A DNA stretch of 64,000 nucleotides, taken from the NCBI RefSeq assembly GCF_000711875.1, contig NZ_JONM01000009.1, positions 124,001 to 188,000 on the forward strand, in the 5' to 3' direction. The first letter of the stretch is position 1. Every line of letters starts with the position of its first letter. Source of the stretch: Andreprevotia chitinilytica DSM 18519 (lineage in GTDB: Bacteria; Pseudomonadota; Gammaproteobacteria; Burkholderiales; Chitinibacteraceae). The notes under the pieces were generated by a model that saw only the letters and a program-made list of their open reading frames with translations, was not told the origin of the DNA and did no database searches. Of this stretch, positions 10,328-18,082 are shown one piece after another. Made by a program: the position numbers and the translations under genes.

Positions 10328-11503
10328 ATGCCCCACCCCCGCCCTGCCCCGCTTCTGGCCTCGCGGCTAACAAAAATCGAACCGTTTCATGTGATGCGCA
10401 TTCTGGCCGATGCCCAGGCGCTGGAAGCCGCCGGCCACGACGTGATCCACCTCGAAGTCGGCGAGCCGGATTTCCCCACCCCGCCCCCCATCATCGACGC
10501 CGGCATCCGCGCGCTGGCCGAGCACAAAACCTTCTACACCGGTGCTTGTGGCCTGCCACAGCTGCGCGCCGCCATCGCCGGCTTTTACGTCAGCCGCTTC
10601 GGCCTGCAGATCGACCCGGCCCGCATCATCGTCACGCCCGGCGCATCCGGCGCACTGCAATTGATCCTGGCACTGCTGGTCGGCCGGGATGACGAAGTGC
10701 TGCTGGCCGACCCCGGCTACCCCTGCAACCGGCATCTGGTCAGCCTGTTCGAAGGCCAGCCGGTGAACGTGCCCTGCGGGCCGGAGACGCGTTATCAGCT
10801 CACCGCGCCCTTGCTGGAAGCGCACTGGTCGCCCCGCACCGTGGCCGCACTGGTCGCCAGCCCGGCCAATCCGACCGGCACCTTGCTGGAATTGCCCGAA
10901 CTCAAAGCGCTGGCCGATGCGGCAAACCGACATGGCGGCAACCTGATCGTCGACGAAATCTATCAAGGTCTTGTGTACGGCCGGCCGCATGAAACGGTGC
11001 TGTCGGTCACGGATGACGTGTTCGTGGTGAACAGTTTCTCCAAGTTCTTCCAGATGACGGGCTGGCGCTTGGGTTGGCTGGTCGCGCCCGAATGGGCGGT
11101 TGCTGATCTGGAAAAGCTGGCGCAGAACATCTTCCTCGCACCACCCACGCCATCCCAACATGCCGCCCTCGCGGCGTTCGAGCCGGCCACACTCGCCATT
11201 CTGGAAACACGCCGGCAAGAGCTGCAAACGCGGCGAGATGCGCTAGCCGCAGGGCTGGTCGAACTGGGGTTCGAGCTATCCGCCGTGGGCGATGGCGCGT
11301 TCTACCTGTGGGCCGATGCCCGCCGCTTCACCACCGACGCCGTCCAATTCGCCGAACAGTTGCTGCACGAAGAAGCCGTGGCCGTCACGCCGGGGGTCGA
11401 CTTCGGTCAAGCGGAGACAATGCTGCGCTTTGCCTATACCCAAACACAGCCGCGTATCGAAGAAGCACTGGCCAGAATCAGCCGCTTCATTAGTCAACAC
11501 TGA
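10328..11503 (+). CDS. PLP-dependent aminotransferase, class I/II
   Basis: 391-residue fold-type I aminotransferase. Visible features are the N-terminal [13 protein letters not shown] substrate loop, [22 protein letters not shown], the cofactor-binding ASPANPTGT and [12 protein letters not shown], the Schiff-base lysine in [18 protein letters not shown], and the C-terminal LRFAYTQ carboxylate-binding arginine. The overall pattern is that of aspartate/alanine-type (class I subgroup gamma) enzymes. The amino-acid specificity cannot be read from sequence. The start codon lies 84 bases from the divergent ABC-F start. No neighbouring pathway gene suggests the substrate. Confidence 0.88.
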   Translation: MPHPRPAPLLASRLTKIEPFHVMRILADAQALEAAGHDVIHLEVGEPDFPTPPPIIDAGIRALAEHKTFYTGACGLPQLRAAIAGFYVSRFGLQIDPARIIVTPGASGALQLILALLVGRDDEVLLADPGYPCNRHLVSLFEGQPVNVPCGPETRYQLTAPLLEAHWSPRTVAALVASPANPTGTLLELPELKALADAANRHGGNLIVDEIYQGLVYGRPHETVLSVTDDVFVVNSFSKFFQMTGWRLGWLVAPEWAVADLEKLAQNIFLAPPTPSQHAALAAFEPATLAILETRRQELQTRRDALAAGLVELGFELSAVGDGAFYLWADARRFTTDAVQFAEQLLHEEAVAVTPGVDFGQAETMLRFAYTQTQPRIEEALARISRFISQH

Positions 11504-11618
11504 TCCAGCCCGCCGTCCATCCTGAAATTGCGGCCTGCGGCAGCTTTGCCTAAGCTGGGAACAGCGAGTTCACTTACAATTCGCGCCTAATAAGAAATAC
11601 TCTCAGGGACGGAAACCC

Positions 11619-13160
11619 ATGTTTGACTTCAAGGGCTTGGTTGGCGCTTTGTTCAGCCGACGTGACCAGGAAGGCGTCTACGACTTCAAATCTGCCACGG
11701 TCATGATGCAGGAGCTGCCTGAGAGCGACATCCTGCAAGCGCAGATCGAGATCGTCAAAGCCCTCCGGCAACTCAACACCAACCCCAAGATCAGCCTGAA
11801 GGAACGCCTGAAAACCGTCCCTTACCTCGACGAAAAAGCCCGCACGCTGCAGCAATACCTGGTCGACGTCTATCAAGGCAAGGTGATGGACGAGCACATC
11901 GGCCCGCCGCACGTGCTGCCCACCCTGCTGGCGTTCTGGAGCGAAATGGGCGATGCCTACCGGATCACCCTCAAGCAAGCCCAGCAAACCAGCAACAAGC
12001 CGCTCGACAAGACCCTGCACCTGTTCATCCTGCGCGGCCTGATCTACTTCGGCCAGCAAGCCAAATGGGCCTGGCTGCGCTACATGGAGCTGGACACCAA
12101 GATCTGGCGCAACCTGAACCGCCTCTATCTGCTCGCCGAACAGCAAGGCTGCGCCGCCACGCCAATGCAACCGTATGGCGATGCCGAAATCACCGAAATA
12201 CGCCGCGAATACATCCAGACGCAAATGCTCGCGCTGGCCAACCCGGAAAAGATGCACCAGGCGCAAATCGACCTTGTCGCGCAGTGGCTCAAGCGCTGGG
12301 CCAGCCGCATCGAACTCGAAGTCCAGATCAAACCGAACCGGCAGCTGTTCGCCATCAATATCGCCGGCTCCACCCCGCCCAAGCGCCTGCGGCGCGACAT
12401 GGTCGGCGAAAACTGGCGCTACTGGACTACCGAACCGCTGGTGCAGCACATCCACGAAGTATTCGAGCAGATCAGCGTCAGCGACGCCGCGCCAGCCGCC
12501 CACGGCCTGCCGGAAGAATCGACCACCCCGGCCAACCTCGACCTGATGCAAACGCTGATGTCGCTCTGGTCGCGCGATTCCCCCGCCCCGGTCCGCAAGT
12601 TCGAGCGACGCAGCGCCAAGAAATCCATCCACGTCGTGCGTGGGCTGGACGACGTGCTGCAGTTCCTGCGCGGCGAGCGGCTCAGCCACGAATCCGCGCA
12701 GCGCGCCGCCGTCGACGCCGGCCGTTGGGAGCTGGAAAACGAAAGCGCCGGCGGCGTTGGCGTCGTGTACCAGACCAGCCGCGACGACAAATTGCACGTC
12801 GGCGAAATTCTTGGGCTTTCCGGCATCGGCAGCCATCCCTTCACCATCGGCATGGTCCGCCGGATCACCAAAACACCCGATTCGCTCGTTCACATCGGCA
12901 TTGAAACGCTGACGCAAACACCCGTCGTGGTCGAACTGACCCCGCTGGGCAGCACCCGCAGCTTTCTCGGTCTCTACTCGCCCGATGCCACCTCGAACGC
13001 CCGCGGCCGCTTCCTGGTGATGCCGCAAGCCTTCTTCGCCGACAACCGCGAATTCCGCCTGTCCGCACAAGGCAAAACATATCGGATTCGCCTCTCCAAC
13101 CCGCTGGAGCACACCAACACCTGCGCCCTCACCCGCTTCGCCGTGCTGGAAAAGCTGTAG
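11619..13160 (+). CDS. Unrecognised 513-residue cytoplasmic protein
   Basis: I do not recognise a named family with certainty. The first 240 residues are largely helical (MFDFKGLVGALFSRRDQEG, then long amphipathic helices with many Q, K and L). The middle has IELEVQIKPNRQLFAINIAG. Residues about 345-505 look beta-rich, with FERRSAKKSIHVVRG, GEILGLSG, IGMVRRITKTPDS and VVVELTPLG. The basic RRxxxK stretch followed by beta strands is reminiscent of a PilZ-like c-di-GMP module, but the diagnostic motif is not clear. There is no signal peptide or membrane segment. AGGGAC lies about 10 bases before the ATG. The gene stands alone in front of tRNA-Ser. It is certainly coding (long, GC-biased, protein-like), but its function is unknown. 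Confidence 0.8.
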   Translation: MFDFKGLVGALFSRRDQEGVYDFKSATVMMQELPESDILQAQIEIVKALRQLNTNPKISLKERLKTVPYLDEKARTLQQYLVDVYQGKVMDEHIGPPHVLPTLLAFWSEMGDAYRITLKQAQQTSNKPLDKTLHLFILRGLIYFGQQAKWAWLRYMELDTKIWRNLNRLYLLAEQQGCAATPMQPYGDAEITEIRREYIQTQMLALANPEKMHQAQIDLVAQWLKRWASRIELEVQIKPNRQLFAINIAGSTPPKRLRRDMVGENWRYWTTEPLVQHIHEVFEQISVSDAAPAAHGLPEESTTPANLDLMQTLMSLWSRDSPAPVRKFERRSAKKSIHVVRGLDDVLQFLRGERLSHESAQRAAVDAGRWELENESAGGVGVVYQTSRDDKLHVGEILGLSGIGSHPFTIGMVRRITKTPDSLVHIGIETLTQTPVVVELTPLGSTRSFLGLYSPDATSNARGRFLVMPQAFFADNREFRLSAQGKTYRIRLSNPLEHTNTCALTRFAVLEKL

Positions 13161-13197
13161 CGCACAACAGGGACGAGACGCAACGACAACGGTTTGC

Positions 13198-13203
13198 TAC
13201 AAT
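13198..13203 (+). promoter_or_regulatory. -10 box of tRNA-Ser promoter
   Basis: TACAAT lies 11 bases ahead of the tRNA 5' end, preceded by TTTGC. A convincing -35 box is not visible at the right spacing. Confidence 0.5.
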
Positions 13204-13213
13204 CTCGGCCTTC

Positions 13214-13303
13214 GGAAGCGTGGCTGAGCGGTTTAAGGCAGCGGTCTTGAAAACCGTCGGGGATTCACGTCCCCCGTGAGTTCGAATCTCACCGCTTCCG
13301 CCA
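13214..13303 (+). tRNA. tRNA-Ser (anticodon TGA)
   Basis: A 90-base class II tRNA with acceptor stem GGAAGCG pairing to CGCTTCC (13293-13299), discriminator G and an encoded CCA. The anticodon loop CTTGAAA gives anticodon TGA (reads UCA). The long variable arm (GTCGGGGATTCACGTCCCCC region) is typical of tRNA-Ser, and the T arm carries GTTCGAATC. Its 3' end and the following terminator are duplicated at 15298-15379. Confidence 0.97.
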
Positions 13304-13369
13304 AATGCAAAAAACCCGACCAGCTCATGCTGGTCGGGTTTTCTTTTGCGCCGCATTTTTGTTCCATCC
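13287..13369 (+). repeat. Direct repeat copy 1 (attachment-site-like): tRNA-Ser 3' end plus terminator
   Basis: 83 bases starting in the T arm of tRNA-Ser and running through CCA, the terminator and GTTCCATCC. Copy 2 is at 15298-15379. By eye the copies differ by seven substitutions, all transitions, and one A in a run. This arrangement is what integration at a tRNA 3' end leaves behind. Confidence 0.75.
13312..13342 (+). terminator. tRNA-Ser terminator
   Basis: A perfect 13-base stem AAACCCGACCAGC/GCTGGTCGGGTTT with a TCAT loop, followed by TTCTTTT. A near copy sits at 15320-15350. Confidence 0.9.
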
Positions 13370-13451
13370 CGATCGTTCCATCCCGCTATGACGGTGGGCA
13401 TGACCCACAGCCATCGCGAGCAAGCCCGCTCCCGCAAGATCGCATGAACCC

Positions 13452-13550
13452 GTAGCCCGGACGGCTTGCCGGCCGGGGAGCCATTTGGGCAAGTTTCACC
13501 CGACGTTGGATACATTGAGCCAATCCCGGCCGGCAAGCCGTCCGGGCTAC
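13452..13550. repeat. REP-like inverted pair, GTAGCCCGGACGGC family
   Basis: A 26-base sequence (13452-13477) recurs in perfect inverted form at 13525-13550, so the region can form a long hairpin. The same unit appears at 63963-63989, and a variant at 41922-42000. Just upstream, about 13410-13430, lies a diverged copy of another family (CATCGCGAGCAAGC), seen complete at 51554-51622. Confidence 0.85.
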
Positions 13551-13667
13551 GTGCGGTGGTGGCAGTTGATCCCTCAGCTTGACCAAGCTAAAGCCGGTGC
13601 GGAATACTTCCTCCCGTTGCACCATGCAGTGCAACCCGGGTTGAGAGCCGGTACATCAAGGCGGACA

Positions 13668-13691
13668 GCCGCCATTGCGCGGCATTTTTAT
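13668..13691 (+). terminator. Terminator-like hairpin
   Basis: The stem GCCGC/GCGGC with loop CATTGC is followed by ATTTTTATT. It lies upstream of the structured leader and may insulate it from upstream transcription. Confidence 0.45.
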
Positions 13692-13721
13692 TGTCCGTCA
13701 ACACCTCTGTGCGTCCTCGAT

Positions 13722-13823
13722 GGTCGGCACTAGGTGGGGGCATCTTCGGATGCGCCGGTTCCTTGATGCCGGTCTCTCAAACCTTGCCTAGTGCCGACCC
13801 CCTTCGTGTTGAGAGCGAAGGGG
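13722..13823 (+). promoter_or_regulatory. Structured 5' leader of the small-gene pair
   Basis: A 13-base stem (GGTCGGCACTAGG, 13722-13734, with 13787-13799) encloses about 52 bases containing CCGGTTCCTTGATGCCGG. It is followed by an 8-base hairpin CCCCTTCG/CGAAGGGG (13799-13806 with 13816-13823). A strong AAGGAGG follows at 13841-13847, just before the ATG at 13852. The nested arrangement suggests a folded mRNA leader or a small RNA. I cannot match it to a named riboswitch. Confidence 0.5.
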
Positions 13824-13851
13824 CAGGCTTAATGCTCATCAAGGAGGCTCC

Positions 13852-14118
13852 ATGCCTATTTCCCAGCACTCGACCCCCGCACCACCCGACCCCGGTCATC
13901 TCATCGCGCAAGCCCGTGACGGCTTCGCGGAGCTAGACCAGATTTTTACCATCCTCACTTCCCTGATCGACCAGCGCAGCGTCGGCTATCAATTGGCACG
14001 CGACGGCCACCGGCTGGCAGAGCGACACCATGCGGCGATGCAGGCACTGCCGCTCACTGATCGCCTAACCACCTCACTCAGCACGCGTTATGCGCGCATC
14101 GGGGGTCGGCATGGCTGA
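13852..14118 (+). CDS. Small helical protein of unknown function (orf88)
   Basis: An 88-residue protein preceded by an excellent ribosome-binding site (AAGGAGG, 4 bases from the ATG), which makes it a convincing gene despite its size. The sequence is mostly helical (AQARDGFAELDQIFTILTSL, then ARDGHRLAERHHAAMQAL), without membrane segment, signal peptide or recognisable domain. It overlaps the next gene by 8 bases, so the two products are probably made together and may interact. It sits behind the structured leader within the tRNA-Ser-bounded region. I recall similar leader-plus-small-gene arrangements from pseudomonads but cannot name a family. Confidence 0.6.
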   Translation: MPISQHSTPAPPDPGHLIAQARDGFAELDQIFTILTSLIDQRSVGYQLARDGHRLAERHHAAMQALPLTDRLTTSLSTRYARIGGRHG

Positions 14119-14386
14119 ACTTCAAAGCGCTCCCATCGCACCCAAGCTAACCATCGATGATTTCAACGATATCGCCGACATCGGCCTGGATCGCATCGCC
14201 CTGTTAGGCGGCATGTTCCGCGCACTGCTCGAGATCACCGAGCCGGAATCCCATCCGCACCAACTGGCAACGATCGGCGTGTATCTGTCGGAGGAATGGC
14301 ATTTCGGGCTGGATACGGCCCGCTACGAGACCGTGCAACGCCTTGGAGTGAAGCCGTCCACGAATCGGACTACGGATCGGCGTTAG
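14111..14386 (+). CDS. Small protein of unknown function (orf91), overlaps orf88
   Basis: A 91-residue acidic, helical protein (DDFNDIADIGLDRIALLGGMF, then ALLEITEPESHPHQLATIGVYLSEEWHFGLD). The ATG at 14111 overlaps the end of orf88 in another frame, with GGGGGTC upstream; the in-frame ATG at 14090 is less likely. The YLSEEWHFGLDTA stretch is suggestive of a small helical regulatory or partner protein but matches no family I can name. The run NRTTDRR ends the protein. A strong hairpin (14427-14459) follows and closes the two-gene unit. Tight overlap with orf88 points to a functional pair. Confidence 0.55.
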   Translation: MAELQSAPIAPKLTIDDFNDIADIGLDRIALLGGMFRALLEITEPESHPHQLATIGVYLSEEWHFGLDTARYETVQRLGVKPSTNRTTDRR

Positions 14387-14426
14387 CCGCCATGCTGTGG
14401 ATTTGATCAATTCGTTCTAATGGTAT

Positions 14427-14459
14427 TGGATCAGCGCTTTTTAAAAAAGCGCCGATCCA
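14427..14459 (+). terminator. Terminator-like hairpin after the small-gene pair
   Basis: Near-perfect inverted repeat: TGGATC and GCGCTTTTT pair with AAAAAGCGC and GATCCA. It can act in both directions, serving the small-gene pair on the plus strand and possibly the membrane-protein gene reading leftwards. Confidence 0.65.
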
Positions 14460-14655
14460 TTCATAAAGTTGTTTTTTCAACCGAAAGGCTGATGCGCCTT
14501 GTTAACGATCGACGTTAAATTTCATAACGCAAGAATCAATCGTTCAATTTCCTTCTCACTTGCGAAGCAAATCCAGTAGCAATTTTAGCAGGCAATTTAC
14601 GGATATCCCGCGCGGGTCAAATGACCCGGCCTACACGGTTCCAAGAGGTTTCACC

Positions 14656-14967
14656 TCAGAGCTTATCTGCCAACGTTCGCCGTCCTTCTGATTTTTTCAG
14701 TCTTTCCAAGTCAACAAGACTTGCTCCAGCAAGACTCATTGTCGAATCATCCTCAAGGGACTCCTCAAGCTCTGCCAGCAAAAATCTTTCATCATCAAAT
14801 TGCGGGTCAATTTCATATAGGTAATCACGCAATCCATCAAATGCCTCCAGAGTCAAATCCAATTTTTCGTGCACTGCCTTTAGTTGCAAGTTGAGATACC
14901 AGCCTTGAGCAAACCAAAGGGCAACTGCGGAGGCAATAACTGTCAATTCAACATTAGACACAGACAT
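14656..14967 (-). CDS. Small membrane-anchored protein of unknown function
   Basis: 103 residues. The start at 14967 (MSVSNVELTVIASAVALWF) is preferred over the in-frame ATG at 14982 because AAAGGAT lies at optimal spacing before it. Residues about 5-25 form one hydrophobic segment, and the rest is a hydrophilic, acidic, probably coiled-coil tail (LKAVHEKLDLTLEAFDGLRDYL, then DDERFLLAELEESLEDD). Codon use is AT-richer than the core genes, as expected of acquired DNA. It lies alone inside the tRNA-Ser-bounded region. No family is recognised. Phage-type accessory proteins can look like this, but that is only a possibility. Confidence 0.55.
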   Translation of the reverse strand: MSVSNVELTVIASAVALWFAQGWYLNLQLKAVHEKLDLTLEAFDGLRDYLYEIDPQFDDERFLLAELEESLEDDSTMSLAGASLVDLERLKKSEGRRTLADKL

Positions 14968-15297
14968 GAAAAATCCTTTCATCCACAGTTAATTGATATC
15001 GCAACACAACACCGAATGAGGCGATCTAAATTACTATACATTACGCTCAACCGATATTTTTCTCACACTCCCGTTTTTTGTCTCCCCCATTACTAATACC
15101 ACCTTAGTATTCAATCGCTGTGAGGCTCTGGTACGTTGTGCCTGTCGGCATGCCCTACGTGACCAATGCTTGCGTTACCATAAGCATATGGCATACATGC
15201 TCCAAGCAGTCTACTTTGGAAGGTCACGATCTCTTCCGAGAATTTGATAATACAAAAAATCAAAGCATTAAAGAAACCTGAAAACAGCCGAGTAACT

Positions 15298-15379
15298 TCT
15301 CGCTGCTTCCACCAAATACAAAAACCCGACCAGCTCACGTTGGTCGGGTTTTCTTTTGCGCCACATTTTTGTTCCATCC
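15298..15379 (+). repeat. Direct repeat copy 2 (attachment-site-like)
   Basis: Degenerate copy of the tRNA-Ser 3' end (CTGCTTCCACCA), its terminator (stem GACCAGC/GTTGGTC) and the following CGCCACATTTTTGTTCCATCC. See copy 1 at 13287-13369. Confidence 0.75.
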
Positions 15380-15430
15380 GGGTGATGAGACGGCAATGGA
15401 AAAGTGCCCACACACCCTCAACTCGTTTTG

Positions 15431-16291
15431 TCAGTAAACGCTAACCTGATAATTCTTGTTGTAGAGGTGCCCGGAACCGGACTTCACTTCCGTTCCAGCC
15501 TCAATCATCATCACGTAGTAACTGCTCTGAAATACGTCAGCCCTTCTTCGCGCCGCTTCCGCAAAAAAGTATTTCAGATTCTTGCTGAAATAATGGGCAT
15601 TAACGCGCTTTCGAAACTGCGTGACTGGCCAGCTGTTTCCGTTCGAAGTCATCGTCGCTTGCCAGACATCCCAGGTTTCTCCATCCAGCACGAAGCTGGT
15701 GGCGTCTTTGCTGCCCCAACCTGCTGTTTGCGAATTGGCGGAGGAATCAGGAATCACCATGATTTCTCCTTTTAGATAACTCGTATTCCAGATATTGGCT
15801 GAACGGAAGAAGACGTCGATTGCGTGGTTATAGGTGCCTGAGATATTGCCGGCTCCGTCGTAACCGGCGGTGGTGAAATCCCACAATACATCCACATTGG
15901 TCGAGTTATCACCAAATAAGTATGGCAAACCAGATACCCCTGGGTCGTTTTGGCTGTTGCTGGCACCTTGGCGAATACTTGGATACGCTTTGACGGAGGT
16001 TGTATCACCGCCGAGTCCAGTCCATTTATAGCCTGATCCATCCATCGAAGTGGTTGAGTTGGTGAATATGGTTTCGGACCACCCCGTCCCCGCGCCACTG
16101 ATTCCCCACAGATTGGTGGATAGATCATATTGGTCAACATAAATATGCTTGTTACTTGCATTGGTCGGGCTGGCAGATACGGCCTCGGCTTGTACCTGAT
16201 TGCAAATCATCAACCCCAAGGCCAAACCGGCGACGATTGCCTTTATCTTGCCAAGATTCAGGTTTTGAATCTGAGTCATTGCCATCCCCAT
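15431..16291 (-). CDS. Secreted GH12-like endoglucanase
   Basis: A 286-residue secreted protein (up to 4 residues fewer if a later ATG is used) resembling glycoside hydrolase family 12, beta-jelly-roll endo-1,4-glucanases or xyloglucanases. A signal peptide spans about residues 14-35 (IVAGLALGLMICNQVQA). Family-like elements are YDLSTNLWG (49-63), VKAYPSI, the candidate nucleophile E176 in GEIMVIP, DGETWDVWQA, and the candidate acid/base E268 in IEAGTEVKSGSG. These correspond to the EIMIW and GTE motifs of GH12. Three in-frame ATGs (16291, 16285, 16279) are possible starts. It lies 82 bases downstream of the chitinase gene on the same strand, separated by a hairpin. A beta-glucanase next to chitinases suggests attack on mixed cell walls, but activity is inferred. 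Confidence 0.7.
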   Translation of the reverse strand: MGMAMTQIQNLNLGKIKAIVAGLALGLMICNQVQAEAVSASPTNASNKHIYVDQYDLSTNLWGISGAGTGWSETIFTNSTTSMDGSGYKWTGLGGDTTSVKAYPSIRQGASNSQNDPGVSGLPYLFGDNSTNVDVLWDFTTAGYDGAGNISGTYNHAIDVFFRSANIWNTSYLKGEIMVIPDSSANSQTAGWGSKDATSFVLDGETWDVWQATMTSNGNSWPVTQFRKRVNAHYFSKNLKYFFAEAARRRADVFQSSYYVMMIEAGTEVKSGSGHLYNKNYQVSVY

Positions 16292-16340
16292 TCATCAGCA
16301 CTTGCAATTTAATAAACAGCGCATCCAGAGTCCATCTAAT

Positions 16341-16366
16341 GGGCACTCGCCTTGCGACGAGTGCCC
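16341..16366 (-). terminator. Hairpin between chitinase and GH12 genes
   Basis: The 9-base stem GGGCACTCG/CGAGTGCCC has an 8-base loop. On the minus strand it is followed by ATTAG and no T-run. It may be a weak terminator or mRNA-stabilising hairpin that sets the ratio of the two secreted enzymes. Confidence 0.5.
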
Positions 16367-16373
16367 GTCGTCA

Positions 16374-17846
16374 TTACTGCCCGATGTACCGGTTACCAAT
16401 ACCAAAATTCATGGCGTTCAGGATGTCGCCGTTATCTTGCGAGTATTCCCACGCGAAAATTCCAGCCAGCTGCTTGCTACGTACGTAGCGGCCCTTTTCC
16501 GCTACCGCTCGCGGATCGTCGTAGCCAATGAATACCTTGCTGGCCGCGTTCCACAGATTGTAGCTATGGCCTTGCGGGTCGTAGATCACCTGATAGCCGT
16601 TGATGCCAGCGCCAGCGCTGCCGATGTAGTTGCTATACAGCGTGCTGTACGTCTCTGAGCCATCGGCCCCCGGATACACCCCCGTCTTGCTGCCGCCAAT
16701 AACGCTTCCTGCCGCCGTTGGCACCACACCGCTAAAGCCGCGCCCATACATGCCGGCACCAACGACGAGCTTATGAGCCGGCACACCCGCGTTGAGCAGG
16801 TTTTGCACCGCGCCGGCCACGTTGAGCTGCGCATCGTTATTGGTGTTGGCATACAGCGCCGTGTGGTTGCCCACGTTGCTGGACCAGTTGCCGTAGAAGT
16901 CGTAGGTCATCATGAAGATGTAATCCATCGACTTTTGCGCATCGCGGTAGTTGATCTGGCTGACCATGCTGCTCACCGTGTTGATTGCGGCGGTGACCGA
17001 ATAGTGGCGACGGGTTTCGCCCCCCAGCTGATCCAGCTCCCCGCGCAAGTCATGCATCAGATCGGCAAAGCCTTGGCCATCTGCCGGCGTGCCTAGCTGC
17101 ACACCATTGGCCGCCCAATTGGTGGTCGGGTTTTCCCAATCAATATCGATGCCGTCAAATGCCGGGTGCTTGCGCAGGAAGTCCTTGGCCGATGCCGCAA
17201 ATACGGCGCGCTTGGCTGCGTCGTTGGCAAGGTAGAAGAACGGATCGGAACCACCCCACCCACCCACCGATGCCACCACCCGCACATGCGGAGCACGCTG
17301 CTTGAGCCGCATGAAGGCAGCGTTGTAGTCATCGTCCAACGATGAGGTGGCGAGCTGGAAGTCCTGCTTGCCCTGGCAAGCAGCGGCATCCGTGGGCAAC
17401 TGGCCTGGGCCACAGATGTGCATGAAGGCATACAGCACGTGCGAGACGTTGTGGCCGCGCATTTGATCAACCAGCGAAACCGAGCGCCAGTTCGGCAGAT
17501 ACACGCCCACCACCTTGCCGGACGTTTGCAGGAATTTCACCGGGTGGCTGCCGAACGGGTCGTAGGGTGGCGTGGCGGGTAGATCCGGTGCGTCGTCATC
17601 GCATGTGCCGCCCCGATCCCAATGTGAATTGAGCAACAAGAGCGGGTTCAAGCCACTCCCGGCCGGTAGCGTATGGGCGAGCCGCGCAGTGTAGTTCTCG
17701 CCGTTGTGACTGACGACCTGGCCGACTGAATAAGTCGCGCCTTCCGTCCAGGGCGAGCAAGCCGCCTGAACATGGGTGCCGTACAAACCCAGCAGCAGGC
17801 CGCCAAGCAGCGTCAAATGCTTGGTCGATGGGGTGTAGCGCTTCAT
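16374..17846 (-). CDS. Secreted chitinase, CBM5/12 plus GH18
   Basis: A 490-residue endo-acting chitinase. The start at 17846 is fixed by GGAGGAA nine bases upstream; the frame extends to 18032 but without protein-like sequence. Residues 1-28 are a signal peptide ending THVQA. A chitin-binding CBM5/12 module follows (about 29-80: CSPWTEGATYSVGQVVSHNG, then HWDRGGTC). The GH18 barrel (about 105-490) shows VVGVYLPNW, SVGGWGGS, the catalytic FDGIDIDWEN with general acid E238, MTYDFYGNW, AGMYGRGFSG and the final FAWEYSQDNGDI. All DxxDxDxE residues are intact, so it should be active on chitin. It is divergent from the araC-type gene, with a shared 236-base control region. Confidence 0.95.
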   Translation of the reverse strand: MKRYTPSTKHLTLLGGLLLGLYGTHVQAACSPWTEGATYSVGQVVSHNGENYTARLAHTLPAGSGLNPLLLLNSHWDRGGTCDDDAPDLPATPPYDPFGSHPVKFLQTSGKVVGVYLPNWRSVSLVDQMRGHNVSHVLYAFMHICGPGQLPTDAAACQGKQDFQLATSSLDDDYNAAFMRLKQRAPHVRVVASVGGWGGSDPFFYLANDAAKRAVFAASAKDFLRKHPAFDGIDIDWENPTTNWAANGVQLGTPADGQGFADLMHDLRGELDQLGGETRRHYSVTAAINTVSSMVSQINYRDAQKSMDYIFMMTYDFYGNWSSNVGNHTALYANTNNDAQLNVAGAVQNLLNAGVPAHKLVVGAGMYGRGFSGVVPTAAGSVIGGSKTGVYPGADGSETYSTLYSNYIGSAGAGINGYQVIYDPQGHSYNLWNAASKVFIGYDDPRAVAEKGRYVRSKQLAGIFAWEYSQDNGDILNAMNFGIGNRYIGQ

Positions 17847-18035
17847 CTTGATTCCTCCAGTGATTTCTTTCGCAGTCAGTGCGGCGGGCCGGGCCTGCCG
17901 CGACAAGTCACTGCCGGGGTACGGGCAGGTTTCTTGCCTTCTTGTCGAGCCGGGGCCTACCCGTGGCGCACCGGGTTTTGTTGGTTCAGTGCGAACCGGC
18001 TCGATGAGGAAGAAAATTAAGCTATTGATCAATAA

Positions 18036-18072
18036 GGAGGAATGTCCGAGTATGACAATTCAATTTGTCTGA
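18036..18072 (+). promoter_or_regulatory. Strong Shine-Dalgarno with six-codon leader ORF before araC
   Basis: AAGGAGG (about 18034-18040) is followed by ATG at 18052 and a short frame MTIQFV ending at TGA 18070-18072, eleven bases before the regulator's ATG. The regulator itself has no ribosome-binding site of its own, so its translation may depend on this leader. This is inference from spacing only. Confidence 0.35.
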
Positions 18073-18075
18073 ATT
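18048..18075. promoter_or_regulatory. Candidate operator shared with the second chitinase gene
   Basis: 28 bases that match 20291-20318 at 22 positions, including an unbroken ATTTGTCTGAATT. Here it contains the inverted repeat AATTCA...TGAATT. It lies about 200 bases upstream of the chitinase start at 17846 and directly ahead of the AraC-type regulator's start at 18083. Confidence 0.5.
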
Positions 18076-18082
18076 GCTCATC

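Larger units (their letters stand above)
13304..15379. mobile_element. Possible relic of a tRNA-Ser-integrated element
   Basis: About 2.1 kb lies between the intact tRNA-Ser 3' end and a degenerate second copy. It carries two overlapping small genes (13852-14386) and a small membrane protein gene (14656-14967), and its right half is clearly AT-richer than the flanks. No integrase, excisionase or transposase is visible. It could be a decayed island or satellite, or the trace of a lost tandem tRNA-Ser gene. Apart from copy 2 of the repeat, the stretch 14983-15430 contains no gene I can support. Confidence 0.45.

Noticed and set aside
13304-15379. Integrase or transposase remnant in the tRNA-Ser segment
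   Set aside because: I looked on both strands for tyrosine-recombinase (R..HxxR..Y) or DDE-type motifs and found none.
15111-15413. A 100-codon minus-strand frame spanning the distal attachment-like repeat
   Set aside because: It crosses the degenerate tRNA/terminator copy, has no ribosome-binding site and no recognisable domain. A phage-gene fragment could not be supported.
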